Under the pieces are notes generated by a model. The model was not told where the DNA came from, made no database searches, and saw only the letters and a program-made list of their open reading frames with translations. Of a stretch of 64,000 bases of DNA, positions 41,873 through 49,999 are shown piece after piece. The stretch is taken from assembly GCF_026626635.1 (NCBI RefSeq), contig NZ_JAPNKA010000001.1:5456001-5520000 (forward strand), read 5' to 3'. The position numbers and the translations under genes are program-made. How positions within the stretch are numbered: position 1 is the stretch's first letter; every line of letters starts with the position of its first letter. The DNA comes from Archangium lansingense (GTDB taxonomy: Bacteria > Myxococcota > Myxococcia > Myxococcales > Myxococcaceae).

Positions 41873-43698
41873 CCTCTTCCATGAATGCCTCCGTCCCCGC
41901 CCTGGCTACACCGCTGGGCGAGGAGAAGAGCGCGCTGCTGCAGCGACTGCTCGAGGGGCTCGATGGTTCGTCGCTCACGTGGCTGAGCGGCTACTTCGCT
42001 GGGCTTGCGGCCCGGCAGCTCCCGGGGACGCTCCCGGCTGCTCCGCCAGCGGCGGCGGTGCAGGCTGCTCCCCAGGGCACGCTGACCCTCGTTTATGGCA
42101 CCCAGACGGGGAACAGCCGGCTGCTGGCCGAGCGCCTGAAGCAGCGGGCCGAGGCCGCCGGGCTCGCCGTGCGCAGCTTCCGCGCCAGCGAGTACCCCGT
42201 GCGCGAGCTGAAGAACGAGCGGCTCCTGTACGTGGTGATCAGCACCCAGGGGGATGGAGATCCCCCCGACGACGCACGCGGCTTCTTCGAGTTCGTGCGG
42301 AGCAAGCGCGCTCCGGCGCTCAACCAGCTCCGGTTCGCGGTGCTGGGACTGGGTGATTCGAGCTACCCCAAGTTCTGTGAGATCGGCCGCGTCCTCGACG
42401 AGCGCTTCGCCGAGCTCGGGGCCACGCGGCTGTTCGCGCGTGCCGAGTGCGACGTGGACTTCGAGCCGGTGGCCGGGCCGTGGCTGGGACAGGCCCTGGA
42501 GCACGCGAAGAAGGAGCTCGCGCCCGCGCCCTCGCTGGCGACCATCACGCCGCTGCGCAGCGTGCAGGTGCCACCCACCTTCAGCCGGGAGAATCCCTAT
42601 CCGTCCCAGGTGCTGAGCAACCAGCGCATCACCGGGCGCGGGGCCCTCAAGGACGTCCGCCACCTGGAACTGTCGCTGGAGGGCTCGGGCCTGACCTACG
42701 AGCCGGGCGATGCGCTCGGCGTGGTGCCCCGGAATCCGCCGGAGTTGGTCGCGGCGGTGCTCTCCGAACTGCGGCTCGATGGCGACACCGACGTGTCCCG
42801 CGAGGGGCGCACGCTGCCGTTGAAGCGTTGGCTGACGGAGGAGCTGGAGATCACCCGGCTGAGCCGTCCGTTCCTGGCGAGCCATGCCGCCCGCTCCAGC
42901 AGCAACACGGAGCTGCAGCGCCTGCTCACGCCGGAAGGGGGCGAAGCCCTGCGCGCGCTGCTCGCCAGCCACCAGGTCATCGATCTGCTGCGCCAGCATC
43001 CCGGGACGTGGAGCGCAGAGGCGCTGGTGGGCGCGCTGCGGCGCCTGACGCCTCGGCTCTACTCGATTGCCTCCAGCCAGAAGCGGGTAGGGGAGGAGGT
43101 TCACCTCACGCTGGGCGTGGTGGACTACGAGGCCTTTGGCTCGCGCCACGTGGGGGCCGCCTCGAACTACCTGTCGACGCGCGAGGCTGGGCAGGACACG
43201 GTGGACGTCTTCATCGAGGCCAACGAGCGGTTCCGGCTTCCCAAGGATCCGAGCCGCGACATCATCATGATCGGCCCCGGCACGGGCGTGGCGCCGTTCC
43301 GCGCCTTCGTGCAGGAGCGTGCCGAGACGGGGGCGAGCGGCCGTAACTGGCTCTTCTTCGGCGAGCAGCACTTCCGCACCCAGTTCCTCTACCAGGTGGA
43401 GTGGCAGGAGGCGGTCAAGCAGGGCTCGCTGCACCGGATCGACCTCGCCTTCTCCCGGGACCAGGGCCAGAAGGTCTACGTGCAGAACCGCCTGCGCGAG
43501 AAGGGGAGTGAGGTCTACGCGTGGCTGGAGGGCGGCGCCTTCCTGTACGTCTGCGGCGATGCCAAGCGCATGGCCCCGGACGTGGATGACGCCCTGATCG
43601 ACATCATCGCGACCCACGGCGGCAAGAGCCGCGAGGACGCGAAGGCCCACCTCGAATCCCTGCGCGAGCAGCAGCGCTACCTGCGCGACGTCTACTGA
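41869..43698 (+). CDS. cysJ: Sulfite reductase flavoprotein (alpha) subunit
   Basis: 609 aa. Passes electrons from NADPH through FAD and FMN to CysI. Flavodoxin domain LTLVYGTQTGNSRLLAERL near residue 65, with the FMN loop STQGDGDPPDDA and LGLGDSSYPKFCEIG. FAD region RLYSIASSQK. NADPH-binding MIGPGTGVAPFRAFVQERA and the C-terminal LRDVY aromatic. GTG 41869 overlaps the cysN stop (GTGA); ATG 41881 is an alternative. Length matches E. coli CysJ. Confidence 0.94.
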   Translation: MTSSMNASVPALATPLGEEKSALLQRLLEGLDGSSLTWLSGYFAGLAARQLPGTLPAAPPAAAVQAAPQGTLTLVYGTQTGNSRLLAERLKQRAEAAGLAVRSFRASEYPVRELKNERLLYVVISTQGDGDPPDDARGFFEFVRSKRAPALNQLRFAVLGLGDSSYPKFCEIGRVLDERFAELGATRLFARAECDVDFEPVAGPWLGQALEHAKKELAPAPSLATITPLRSVQVPPTFSRENPYPSQVLSNQRITGRGALKDVRHLELSLEGSGLTYEPGDALGVVPRNPPELVAAVLSELRLDGDTDVSREGRTLPLKRWLTEELEITRLSRPFLASHAARSSSNTELQRLLTPEGGEALRALLASHQVIDLLRQHPGTWSAEALVGALRRLTPRLYSIASSQKRVGEEVHLTLGVVDYEAFGSRHVGAASNYLSTREAGQDTVDVFIEANERFRLPKDPSRDIIMIGPGTGVAPFRAFVQERAETGASGRNWLFFGEQHFRTQFLYQVEWQEAVKQGSLHRIDLAFSRDQGQKVYVQNRLREKGSEVYAWLEGGAFLYVCGDAKRMAPDVDDALIDIIATHGGKSREDAKAHLESLREQQRYLRDVY

Positions 43699-43710
43699 GT
43701 GAGGAGTACC

Positions 43711-45417
43711 ATGAGCAAGAATCCGACCCCGGCCCTCTCCGAGGTGGAGCACATCAAGGCGCGCAGCCGGAACCTGCGAGGCACTCTGGCCGAGAGCCTC
43801 GCGGATCCGCTCACCGGCGCCATTGCTCCGGCCGACACCCAGCTCATCAAGTTCCACGGCAGCTACCAGCAAGACGACCGGGATATCCGCGAGGAGCGCC
43901 GGCAGCAGAAGCTGGAGCCGGCCTACAGCTTCATGATCCGCACCCGCCTGCCGGGCGGGGTGTGCACGCCGAAGCAGTGGCTTGCCCTGGACGAGCTGGC
44001 GCGCACGTACGCCAACGGGACGCTGCGGGTGACCACGCGTCAGGCCTTCCAGCTCCATGGGGTGCTCAAGGGAGACATGAAGAGCACCATGAAGGGGATG
44101 GAGGCGGTGCTGCTCGACAGCATTGCCGCGTGCGGTGACGTCAACCGCAACGTGATGTGCAACCCCAACCCAGTGGACTCGCGGGCGCACGAGGTCGTGT
44201 ACCAGTGGTCCATCCGCCTCTCCGAGCACCTGCTGCCGAAGACGCGGGCCTACTACGAGATCTGGCTGGACAAGGAGAAGGTGGCCGGCGGCGAGGAGGA
44301 GCCCATCTACGGCCCCACCTACCTGCCGCGGAAGTTCAAGGCGGGCATCACGGTTCCGCCGCTCAACGACGTAGACGTCTTCTCGCAGGACCTGGGCTTC
44401 ATCGCGATCATCGAGGGCGGGGAGCTGGTTGGCTTCAACGTGCTGGTGGGCGGAGGCATGGGCGCCACGCACGGTGAGGCGGCGACGTTCCCGCGGCTCG
44501 CGGACGTCATCGGCTTCATCCGCCCCGAGCAGATGCTGGAAGTCGCGGAGAACGTGGTGAAGGTGCAGCGCGACTACGGCGACCGCACCAACCGCAAGCA
44601 CGCGCGCCTGAAGTACACCATTGAGGATCGCGGCATCGCCTGGTTTGTCGCCGAGCTGCAGCAGCGGCTGGGCTATCCGCTGGAGCCAGCGCGGCCGTTC
44701 GCGTTCGAGCACAACGGGGACCGCTTCGGGTGGATCCAGGGCCACGATGGACGCTGGAACCTGACGCTGCACATCGACAGCGGCCGGGTGGCGGACACCG
44801 AGGGCCAGCGGTTCCTGACGGGCCTGCGGGAGATCGCCCGGGTGCACAAGGGGGACTTCCGGCTCACGCCGAACCAGAACCTGATCATCGCGGGCATCCC
44901 GCCGGAGGAGCGGCCGGCCATCGAGTCCCTGGTGGAGTCTCATGGTCTCACCAGCTTCCGGAGCGCGAGCCCGCTGAGGCGCAACGCGCTGGCCTGCGTG
45001 GCGCTGCCGACGTGCGCCCTGGCCATGGCGGAGGCCGAGCGCTACATGCCGCGAGTGGCGGGGCTGTTGGAGGAGCGGCTGGCGGCCCACGGGCTGGAGA
45101 AGGAGAACATCCTGCTGCGCATCACCGGCTGCCCGAATGGCTGCGCGCGGCCATACCTCGCGGAGATTGCCCTCGTGGGGAAGGGGCCTGGGCGCTACAA
45201 CCTGTTCCTAGGTGGAGACCAGCGGGGGCAGCGGCTCAACCGCCTGTACCGCGAGAACGTCGACGAGGCCGGTATCCTGGCCGCGCTCGAGCCGTTGTTC
45301 GCCGCGTTCGCCCGCGACCGCCAGCCCGGAGAAGGATTCGGTGACTTCACCGTGCGCACGGGAGTGGTTGCTCCGCCTCCGGCTGTCGAGCGTCCCGTCC
45401 CCGCCGCCAGGGCGTGA
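43711..45417 (+). CDS. cysI: Sulfite reductase hemoprotein (beta) subunit
   Basis: 568 aa. Six-electron reduction of sulfite to sulfide on a coupled sirohaem and [4Fe-4S] centre. Cluster cysteines: CVALPTCALAMAEAERY (C-x5-C) and ITGCPNGCARPYLAEI (C-x3-C), spaced as in CysI. Upstream, LIKFHGSYQQDDRD and TLRVTTRQAFQLHG carry the substrate-binding arginines. ATG 43711 has GAGGAG nine bases before it. Last gene of the operon, completing sulfate-to-sulfide reduction with cofactor supply encoded in cis. Confidence 0.95.
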   Translation: MSKNPTPALSEVEHIKARSRNLRGTLAESLADPLTGAIAPADTQLIKFHGSYQQDDRDIREERRQQKLEPAYSFMIRTRLPGGVCTPKQWLALDELARTYANGTLRVTTRQAFQLHGVLKGDMKSTMKGMEAVLLDSIAACGDVNRNVMCNPNPVDSRAHEVVYQWSIRLSEHLLPKTRAYYEIWLDKEKVAGGEEEPIYGPTYLPRKFKAGITVPPLNDVDVFSQDLGFIAIIEGGELVGFNVLVGGGMGATHGEAATFPRLADVIGFIRPEQMLEVAENVVKVQRDYGDRTNRKHARLKYTIEDRGIAWFVAELQQRLGYPLEPARPFAFEHNGDRFGWIQGHDGRWNLTLHIDSGRVADTEGQRFLTGLREIARVHKGDFRLTPNQNLIIAGIPPEERPAIESLVESHGLTSFRSASPLRRNALACVALPTCALAMAEAERYMPRVAGLLEERLAAHGLEKENILLRITGCPNGCARPYLAEIALVGKGPGRYNLFLGGDQRGQRLNRLYRENVDEAGILAALEPLFAAFARDRQPGEGFGDFTVRTGVVAPPPAVERPVPAARA

Positions 45418-45430
45418 GCGCCTCTGGGCG

Positions 45431-45454
45431 GAGGGTTCGATTCCCGCCGCCTCC
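45431..45454 (+). other. tmRNA/tRNA 3'-end-like sequence, possible attachment-site scar
   Basis: Just after cysI the bases GGGTTCGATTCCCGCCGCC form a T-arm and part of an acceptor 3' strand as found at the ends of ssrA and tRNA-Ser/Leu genes. No matching 5' half, D-arm or anticodon arm lies upstream (that is cysI) and there is no CCA. Such 3' ends are common integrase attachment sites, and accessory genes follow it. Relic status is inference. Confidence 0.35.
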
Positions 45455-45470
45455 TCTCCGTAGGTTCAGC

Positions 45471-45674
45471 TCAGAGGTTCGGACGGCACGTCTTGCCGTC
45501 ACAGTAGTACCCATCCGGACAGGGCTTGGGCTCATCCACCTTGCACATGGGCAGCAGTTCCTGCTCCTGGCTGGTCAGGTGGGACTCCGTGGCCTCGTCC
45601 ACAGGGCCGCCACATCCCACCAGCGCGATGACCGCAACGAACCCCAGGCTCTTGAGCAACATGTCTCGCAGCAT
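45471..45674 (-). CDS. Small cysteine-containing lipoprotein
   Basis: 67 aa from ATG 45674, which has TGGAGG eight bases upstream. Signal peptide and lipobox SLGFVAVIALVGC, then a short mature part with four cysteines in CKVDEPKPCPDGYYCDGKTC, an EGF-like or knottin-like spacing probably closed by disulfides. Small cell-surface lipoproteins of this kind are numerous in myxobacteria. No function can be assigned. Convergent with cysI. Confidence 0.7.
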   Translation of the reverse strand: MLRDMLLKSLGFVAVIALVGCGGPVDEATESHLTSQEQELLPMCKVDEPKPCPDGYYCDGKTCRPNL

Positions 45675-46202
45675 TGCGTTCCTCCAGTTGAGGTCCAGAG
45701 GATCCTTCATTCCCGAAGGAAACGTCAATGCATCAGCAACGGCATTTCAATAGTGTGTCCGTTGCGAATCGGGCGGAGCCAGGGGCGTGCAGCGGCCCTG
45801 ATGAGAGGAGGAGAGTCGTTTTCCAAGAATGCGATGATTTCCACCGGCTTCTCGCGACAACCCCATTGGCTCAGCAGCGGGCCGCCCCATCCACCGGGTC
45901 GACGGCGAAGCGGCGGCATTCCAACGACCAGATGTAGTTGGCCAGGTACCAGACCTTCAGGCCGTGGATGTCTTTGCGCTCCTCGGTACTGCTGAAGCCG
46001 GCAGATAAGCCTGAAGCCGATAGCGTATAGGCGCCTGGGCTGTGCACCAATGACTTGTCCGATTGTTGGACGAGTTGGAGCAGTCACCAAGAACTGGTGC
46101 GCTTCGTGTTGAACCGGGAGGCCCGATACCTGCCGCCGAAGTCCCGGTTTTTCGTCGTCTAGCAGGCCTGCGGATGGCTCGCGCCGCCCTGCTCGGCGTC
46201 CT
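45675..46202. other. Gene-poor stretch with a probable gene fragment
   Basis: No intact gene recognised. On the minus strand a frame ending at a TGA (45871-45873) reads SSTEERKDIHGLKVWYLANY then IWSLECRRFAVDPVDGAARC. It looks protein-like, but has no start codon and a stop upstream near 46085. It is probably the C-terminal relic of an unknown gene. The lower-GC patch around 45725-45780 may hold the lipoprotein promoter. Confidence 0.35.
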
Positions 46203-46754
46203 TCACGGACGGATGCCGAGGAGCGCGAGGCGCAGCACCCGGCGCGCCGTGGGTGCGTCGTCTTCGTTGGCGACGGCAATCGCGTTCGCCAGCTTCATCA
46301 GGTCCTCCGTCGTGGCGCTGGCGTGAATCGCGCCCGCCGATGACGCCCGGACCACCAGGACGTCCAACACCTCGCGCAACATGTCGGTGCAGCAGAGCTT
46401 CTCGGGGGAGAGCCCCTCCGGGCCGGCCAGCAGCGCGGCGGCGAGCCCGCGGTGGGTCGCGGTATAGACAGTCACCTCCTCCAGCCAGGCCGCCAGCTCG
46501 GCAGCGGGACTCCTGCCCGGCTGCGCGGCGGCCCGTGCGCAGAGCTGCGCGACGCCGTCACGGAAGACCGCCTCCAACAGCGCCTGCCGCGACGAGAAGT
46601 GCCGGTGCAACGTCGCCGAGCCCACCCCCGCCTTCCGGGCAACCTCCTCGAGCGACACCTGCGCGCCATCCCTGGCGACCAGCTCCGCCGCCGCCGCGAC
46701 AATCCGCTCCCGATTGCGTCGTCCATCCGCTCGCAAGGGCTTCACCGACTCCAC
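46203..46754 (-). CDS. TetR/AcrR-family transcriptional regulator
   Basis: 183 aa. N-terminal helix-turn-helix RRNRERIVAAAAELVARDGAQVSLEEVARKAGVGSATLHRHFSS is the standard TetR DNA-binding domain; the rest is the all-helical ligand and dimer domain. GTG 46754 is chosen because GGAGAGGAG lies just upstream and the residues before it are not conserved. Divergent from an NmrA-family gene, with palindromes in the shared 106-bp gap, so it most likely represses that gene and itself. Confidence 0.85.
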   Translation of the reverse strand: MESVKPLRADGRRNRERIVAAAAELVARDGAQVSLEEVARKAGVGSATLHRHFSSRQALLEAVFRDGVAQLCARAAAQPGRSPAAELAAWLEEVTVYTATHRGLAAALLAGPEGLSPEKLCCTDMLREVLDVLVVRASSAGAIHASATTEDLMKLANAIAVANEDDAPTARRVLRLALLGIRP

Positions 46755-46782
46755 GGCGCTCCTCTCCTCATGGCCACCTTCC

Positions 46783-46841
46783 TTGACAAACGGGGGCCCC
46801 CTCCGTATTTGACCCCGACAATAAACGGTGGGGTCCCCCAC
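46783..46841. promoter_or_regulatory. Promoter and two palindromic operators between TetR and NmrA genes
   Basis: TTGACA (46783-46788), 17 bases, TATTTG (46806-46811) points toward the NmrA gene. Inside the spacer is a perfect GGGGGCCCCC (46792-46801). A second palindrome GTGGGGTCCCCCAC (46828-46841) follows, and both are preceded by AAACG. Their positions over and after the promoter fit repression by the TetR protein. Confidence 0.5.
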
Positions 46842-46860
46842 TTACAAGAGGAGCTGCCCC

Positions 46861-47775
46861 ATGAGCAGCAAGCAGACGGTTCTCGTCACCTCCGCCACGG
46901 GGCGCCAGGGTGGCGCCACGGCCCGGGCGCTGCTGGCCGAAGGCCACCCGGCGGTGCGCGTGCTGGTGCGCAATCCGGAGGCGCCGAATGCCCGAGCGCT
47001 CGCGGCGGCGGGCGCGGAGGTGGTCGTCGGGGACCTGGACCATCCGGCGTCGTTGCGCGCCGCCTGCGCCGGGGCCCGGGCGGTCTTCTCGATGCAATCC
47101 CCCATCATCTCGGCGACGGGCGTCGACCACAGCCAGGAGCGCCAGCAGGGCAGGAACCTCGTCGAGGCCGCGCTCGCCGAGGGCGTCGAGACCTTCGTGC
47201 ACACCGCGACGTCCGGCGTCGGGGACCACCGCCACATCGAGGGCTGGTCGGAGGGGCGATGGAAGGCGCATGAGGTGTACTGGGAGAACAAGCTCGCCAC
47301 CTGTGAGCTCGTGCGTGGCGCGGGCTTCACGCACTGGACCCTCATCCTCCCCGCCACCTTCATGGACCACCCCATGCTGGACCCCTCCAGCTTCGTCGAC
47401 GGGCGCAGGTGGGTCACCGTCCTGGAGGCGGACCGCCCCATCCCGCTGATTGCACCGGAGGACATCGGTAAGGCAGCCGCGGCGGCCCTCCTGCATCCCG
47501 AGACGTTCCACGGCGTGACGCTGCAGCTCGCGGGGGACGTGCTCACGCCTCCGCAGATCGCCGAGGTGCTCTCCCGCGTCGACGGCCGGGAGTACACCGC
47601 CTGGTCCGCCACGGTCGACGAGGCCATCGCGGCCGGGCTGCACCCCGTGATGGCTCGAGGCCTGACATACATGAATGTCGCCCCGGTGCTGGCACGACCG
47701 GAGCTCGCGCGCGCCTACGGCCTGTCGCCCATGAGCTTCGAGACCTGGTTGCGCCAGCGTCGCCAGAAGACCTGA
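46861..47775 (+). CDS. NmrA-family NAD(P)-binding protein
   Basis: 304 aa. Rossmann start TVLVTSATGRQGGATARALLAEGHPAVRVLVRNPEA (glycine loop G-x-x-G-x-x-A), then AVFSMQSPI and HTATSGVGDHRHIEGWSEG. NmrA/HSCARG proteins are redox sensors or atypical SDRs; a catalytic tyrosine-lysine pair is not evident at the usual place, although WKAHEVYWENK may serve. Ribosome site AAGAGGAG nine bases before ATG 46861. Probably controlled by the divergent TetR regulator; the inducing compound is unknown. Confidence 0.8.
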   Translation: MSSKQTVLVTSATGRQGGATARALLAEGHPAVRVLVRNPEAPNARALAAAGAEVVVGDLDHPASLRAACAGARAVFSMQSPIISATGVDHSQERQQGRNLVEAALAEGVETFVHTATSGVGDHRHIEGWSEGRWKAHEVYWENKLATCELVRGAGFTHWTLILPATFMDHPMLDPSSFVDGRRWVTVLEADRPIPLIAPEDIGKAAAAALLHPETFHGVTLQLAGDVLTPPQIAEVLSRVDGREYTAWSATVDEAIAAGLHPVMARGLTYMNVAPVLARPELARAYGLSPMSFETWLRQRRQKT

Positions 47776-47797
47776 CCGTCCGCCCGGCAGCGCGCGT

Positions 47798-47866
47798 GCG
47801 TATAGGCGGGAAGGGGGCCGTGTGGAGGGAGAGGGCAGGAGCCGAGGGGTCGAGGAGGGATGCTGA
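47798..47866. repeat. 69-bp dispersed repeat, copy A
   Basis: Nearly identical (three or four mismatches) to 61941-62009, same orientation: both run from GCG(T/C)ATAGGCGGGAAGGGGG to GGAGGGATGCTGA. It lies in the 97-bp gap between convergent genes. Non-coding in this place. Confidence 0.8.
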
Positions 47867-47872
47867 CCAGGG

Positions 47873-49066
47873 TCACTGCGGTGGCGATTTCGTCTGAACG
47901 CCCTGGGCGGGTGGCGTCCACAGCCGCTCCTTCGGCAGCTTGAGCACGCTGGCCGCTGCCGCGTGCAGCGAGGCTGGCGCCAATCGCCCGTCCTTCGCTG
48001 CCCGGCCCAGCCAGTCCTGGATGACCCCGCCGGTCTTGTCATAGCCCTCGGCCTTGAGCAGGCCGTAGAGCCCGGCCGCCAGCACGTGCATGCCATCATC
48101 ATGCTTGCGCCAGCGCTCGCCCGCGGGCTTTGCGACGCCGAGCCGCTCGCTGACGAGCTGATCCAGCGCCTCGGCGGTGTCCTCGTTGAACAGGCCCTCG
48201 AGTGTCGTGTAGCCGAAGCTCGGGTTGTGCTCGGTGACGATGCGTGCGAGCAGCGGGTCTCGCTCGAGCACGGAGAGCGCGGCGCGGATGGGCGGGCTCT
48301 CGACGTCGAACGGCGGGTGCAGCATCTCGTGCGCCGCGTTGCGGATGACGACCTCGTCGGCGTAGTCCAGGTGGGTGAGGAAGCGCTGGCCGATGACCTT
48401 GATGCCATGAGGCTTGGAGAAGTGCAGCAGCTCGATGGTGATCGCCGGCTCGAGGCGGCGGCCGAGCAGCCGCTCCTGCTCGGCGATGACATCGATGCCC
48501 GCGAGCCGCTGGCGGAGTGCCGCGATCCGCCGCTCGGCCCGGTCGCCGATGACCTTCTGCCGCAAGGCCGGGAAGTCCGCCGCGGCCAACGCCGCGAGCA
48601 CACGCTGGAGCGCCGGCCGGCTGTCGATCATCCAGGCCCAGGACTTCTCGTTCCAATAGGCGCTGGCGCGAAAGCCGGGGAACAGGAGCTGCTCGGCCTC
48701 GTCGAGCGCCTTGCGTACCTGGGCGAGTGTCGCAGTGGATCCCGCGGAGAACACCACGGAGAGAAAGGGCCCGAGCATCACGTTCCGGCTCCCCGCAGAG
48801 GCCTTGAGCTGCTGGAGGGTGCCGATGATGTCGGCTCCGAGCTTTGGCACGATCTGGGCCAGCTCGTCGGAGTAGTAACGGGCGTAGAAGGGGTCACCCG
48901 ACAGGGGGCCGAGGAAGCACAGGGCATCCAGTCCCTCGGAGGCGGAGACGAGCCAGCGGGTGCGTGGAGTGGACGGGACACCGGCTCGCGCCCCTCTCGG
49001 GGAGAGGGTGGCGGCGGCGGCGATCGGCAGGGCAGCGAGGGTCAGCAGGCAGTCACGTCGGTTCAT
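47873..49066 (-). CDS. Exported HExxH-motif protein, function unknown
   Basis: 397 aa from ATG 49066 (49087 also possible). The N-terminus MNRRDCLLTLAALPIAAAAT resembles a Tat signal (RRDCLL). The central region contains VVIRNAAHEMLHPPFDVESP, with HEMLH matching the zinc-protease HExxH motif; an acidic residue suitable as third ligand occurs downstream in LEGLFNEDTAEALDQLV. The remainder is helical and alanine-rich. I do not recognise a named family. A secreted or periplasmic metallopeptidase is a reasonable hypothesis. Head-to-tail after the AraC-type gene. Confidence 0.6.
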   Translation of the reverse strand: MNRRDCLLTLAALPIAAAATLSPRGARAGVPSTPRTRWLVSASEGLDALCFLGPLSGDPFYARYYSDELAQIVPKLGADIIGTLQQLKASAGSRNVMLGPFLSVVFSAGSTATLAQVRKALDEAEQLLFPGFRASAYWNEKSWAWMIDSRPALQRVLAALAAADFPALRQKVIGDRAERRIAALRQRLAGIDVIAEQERLLGRRLEPAITIELLHFSKPHGIKVIGQRFLTHLDYADEVVIRNAAHEMLHPPFDVESPPIRAALSVLERDPLLARIVTEHNPSFGYTTLEGLFNEDTAEALDQLVSERLGVAKPAGERWRKHDDGMHVLAAGLYGLLKAEGYDKTGGVIQDWLGRAAKDGRLAPASLHAAAASVLKLPKERLWTPPAQGVQTKSPPQ

Positions 49067-49117
49067 GGCCGAGGGTGTAGCGGCCATCGGCCAGCCATTC
49101 TTGAATCCACTTGACGC

Positions 49118-49792
49118 TCAGCGCCGCAGCGCCGTCGGAGTCCGGCCGCACAGCGCGTGGACATCGCGGGTCATGTGCGCCTGGTCGGCGAAGCCCAGCT
49201 CCGCGGCAAGCTGCGCCAGCGGTAGCGGAGAGCTGGGAATCCTCCGCCACGCCGTGAGCGCCCGCACCTGCGCCCGGTAGGCCTTGGGCGACACGCCATA
49301 GGCGCGCTTGAAGCCCCGCGACAGGGTCTCTGGCGCCATGCCGCTTGCCTCGGCCCACTCGGCCAGGAGCAGCAGCGGGTCATCGCGCAGGGCCGCGGCC
49401 AGGAGGTCGGGCCAGTCCGCCTGCGCCGGTGCGGGCCTCGAGCGAGAGGCGATCACGAGCCTGGCCGCCGCCAGTGGATCGCGCTCGGCGGTCCGGACGA
49501 CAGCGTCGAGCTCCTCGAGCAGCACCGCGGGCGGGATGGACGCGGCGCCAGGCAAGGGCAGGTTCAGCACCACCGCTCCCCCGGCGCCGAACTGGTCCGC
49601 ATGCGCCTCGAAGCAGTGGTGGACAACGGCATGGCCGGCGCGCAGGTGGAAGCGGCCCGCATCGCCCGCCTCGACATAACCACCCGAGACGACGACAGCG
49701 ATATAGCCGGTGTCATGGCGGTGTCGCGCCAGCCGGTCGGTGGCAGCGAACCGTTGGCGCGTCGCCTGCTTGGAGATGTGGGACGCTGGCAT
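49118..49792 (-). CDS. AraC-family transcriptional regulator
   Basis: 224 aa from ATG 49792. The N-terminal cupin-like part (RHRHDTGYIAVVVSGGYVEA, RFHLRAGHAVVHHCFEAHAD) probably binds a small ligand. The C-terminal pair of helix-turn-helix motifs is AEWAEASGMAPETLSRGFKRAYGVSPKAYR and LAQLAAELGFADQAHMTRDVHALCGRTP, the AraC signature. It precedes the HExxH gene by about 50 bp in the same direction and may control it. Confidence 0.85.
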   Translation of the reverse strand: MPASHISKQATRQRFAATDRLARHRHDTGYIAVVVSGGYVEAGDAGRFHLRAGHAVVHHCFEAHADQFGAGGAVVLNLPLPGAASIPPAVLLEELDAVVRTAERDPLAAARLVIASRSRPAPAQADWPDLLAAALRDDPLLLLAEWAEASGMAPETLSRGFKRAYGVSPKAYRAQVRALTAWRRIPSSPLPLAQLAAELGFADQAHMTRDVHALCGRTPTALRR

Positions 49793-49921
49793 CGCGGCCT
49801 CGTGAGACGTCGTTCCCGGGCCCCGTGCTGGCGGCCGACGCGCGGATTGGAGCACAAGGCTCACGCGGGTCCAACTTCCAGCCCACCCGCCGCTCGAACT
49901 GCTCGAGCTAACCTGCCCGAT

Positions 49922-49988
49922 TCATGGAAGCGATTGCTGGGGTCTGGGGCCCCCGAGAAGGTCCTCGGGGTACCCCATCGCTTCATGA
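49922..49988. repeat. Long imperfect hairpin
   Basis: Nested inverted repeats: AAGCGAT (49928-49934) with ATCGCTT (49977-49983), GGGGT (49939-49943) with ACCCC (49972-49976), and CCCCGAG (49951-49957) with CTCGGGG (49964-49970) around a six-base loop. The outer arm extends through CATG with one bulge. It lies 12 bp beyond the stop of the minus-strand lipoprotein gene, so it could end that transcript, though no T-tract follows. Confidence 0.5.
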
Positions 49989-49999
49989 GTCGTTAGCGC

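Noticed and set aside
39185..45090. Very long minus-strand frames of 877 and 1086 codons opposite the cys genes
   Set aside because: High-GC shadows of cysD to cysI. Their residues show no motif, while the plus-strand genes have full catalytic signatures.
45340..45460. Complete tRNA gene at the end of cysI
   Set aside because: Only a T-arm-like piece is present; the D-arm, anticodon arm and 5' acceptor strand cannot be formed.
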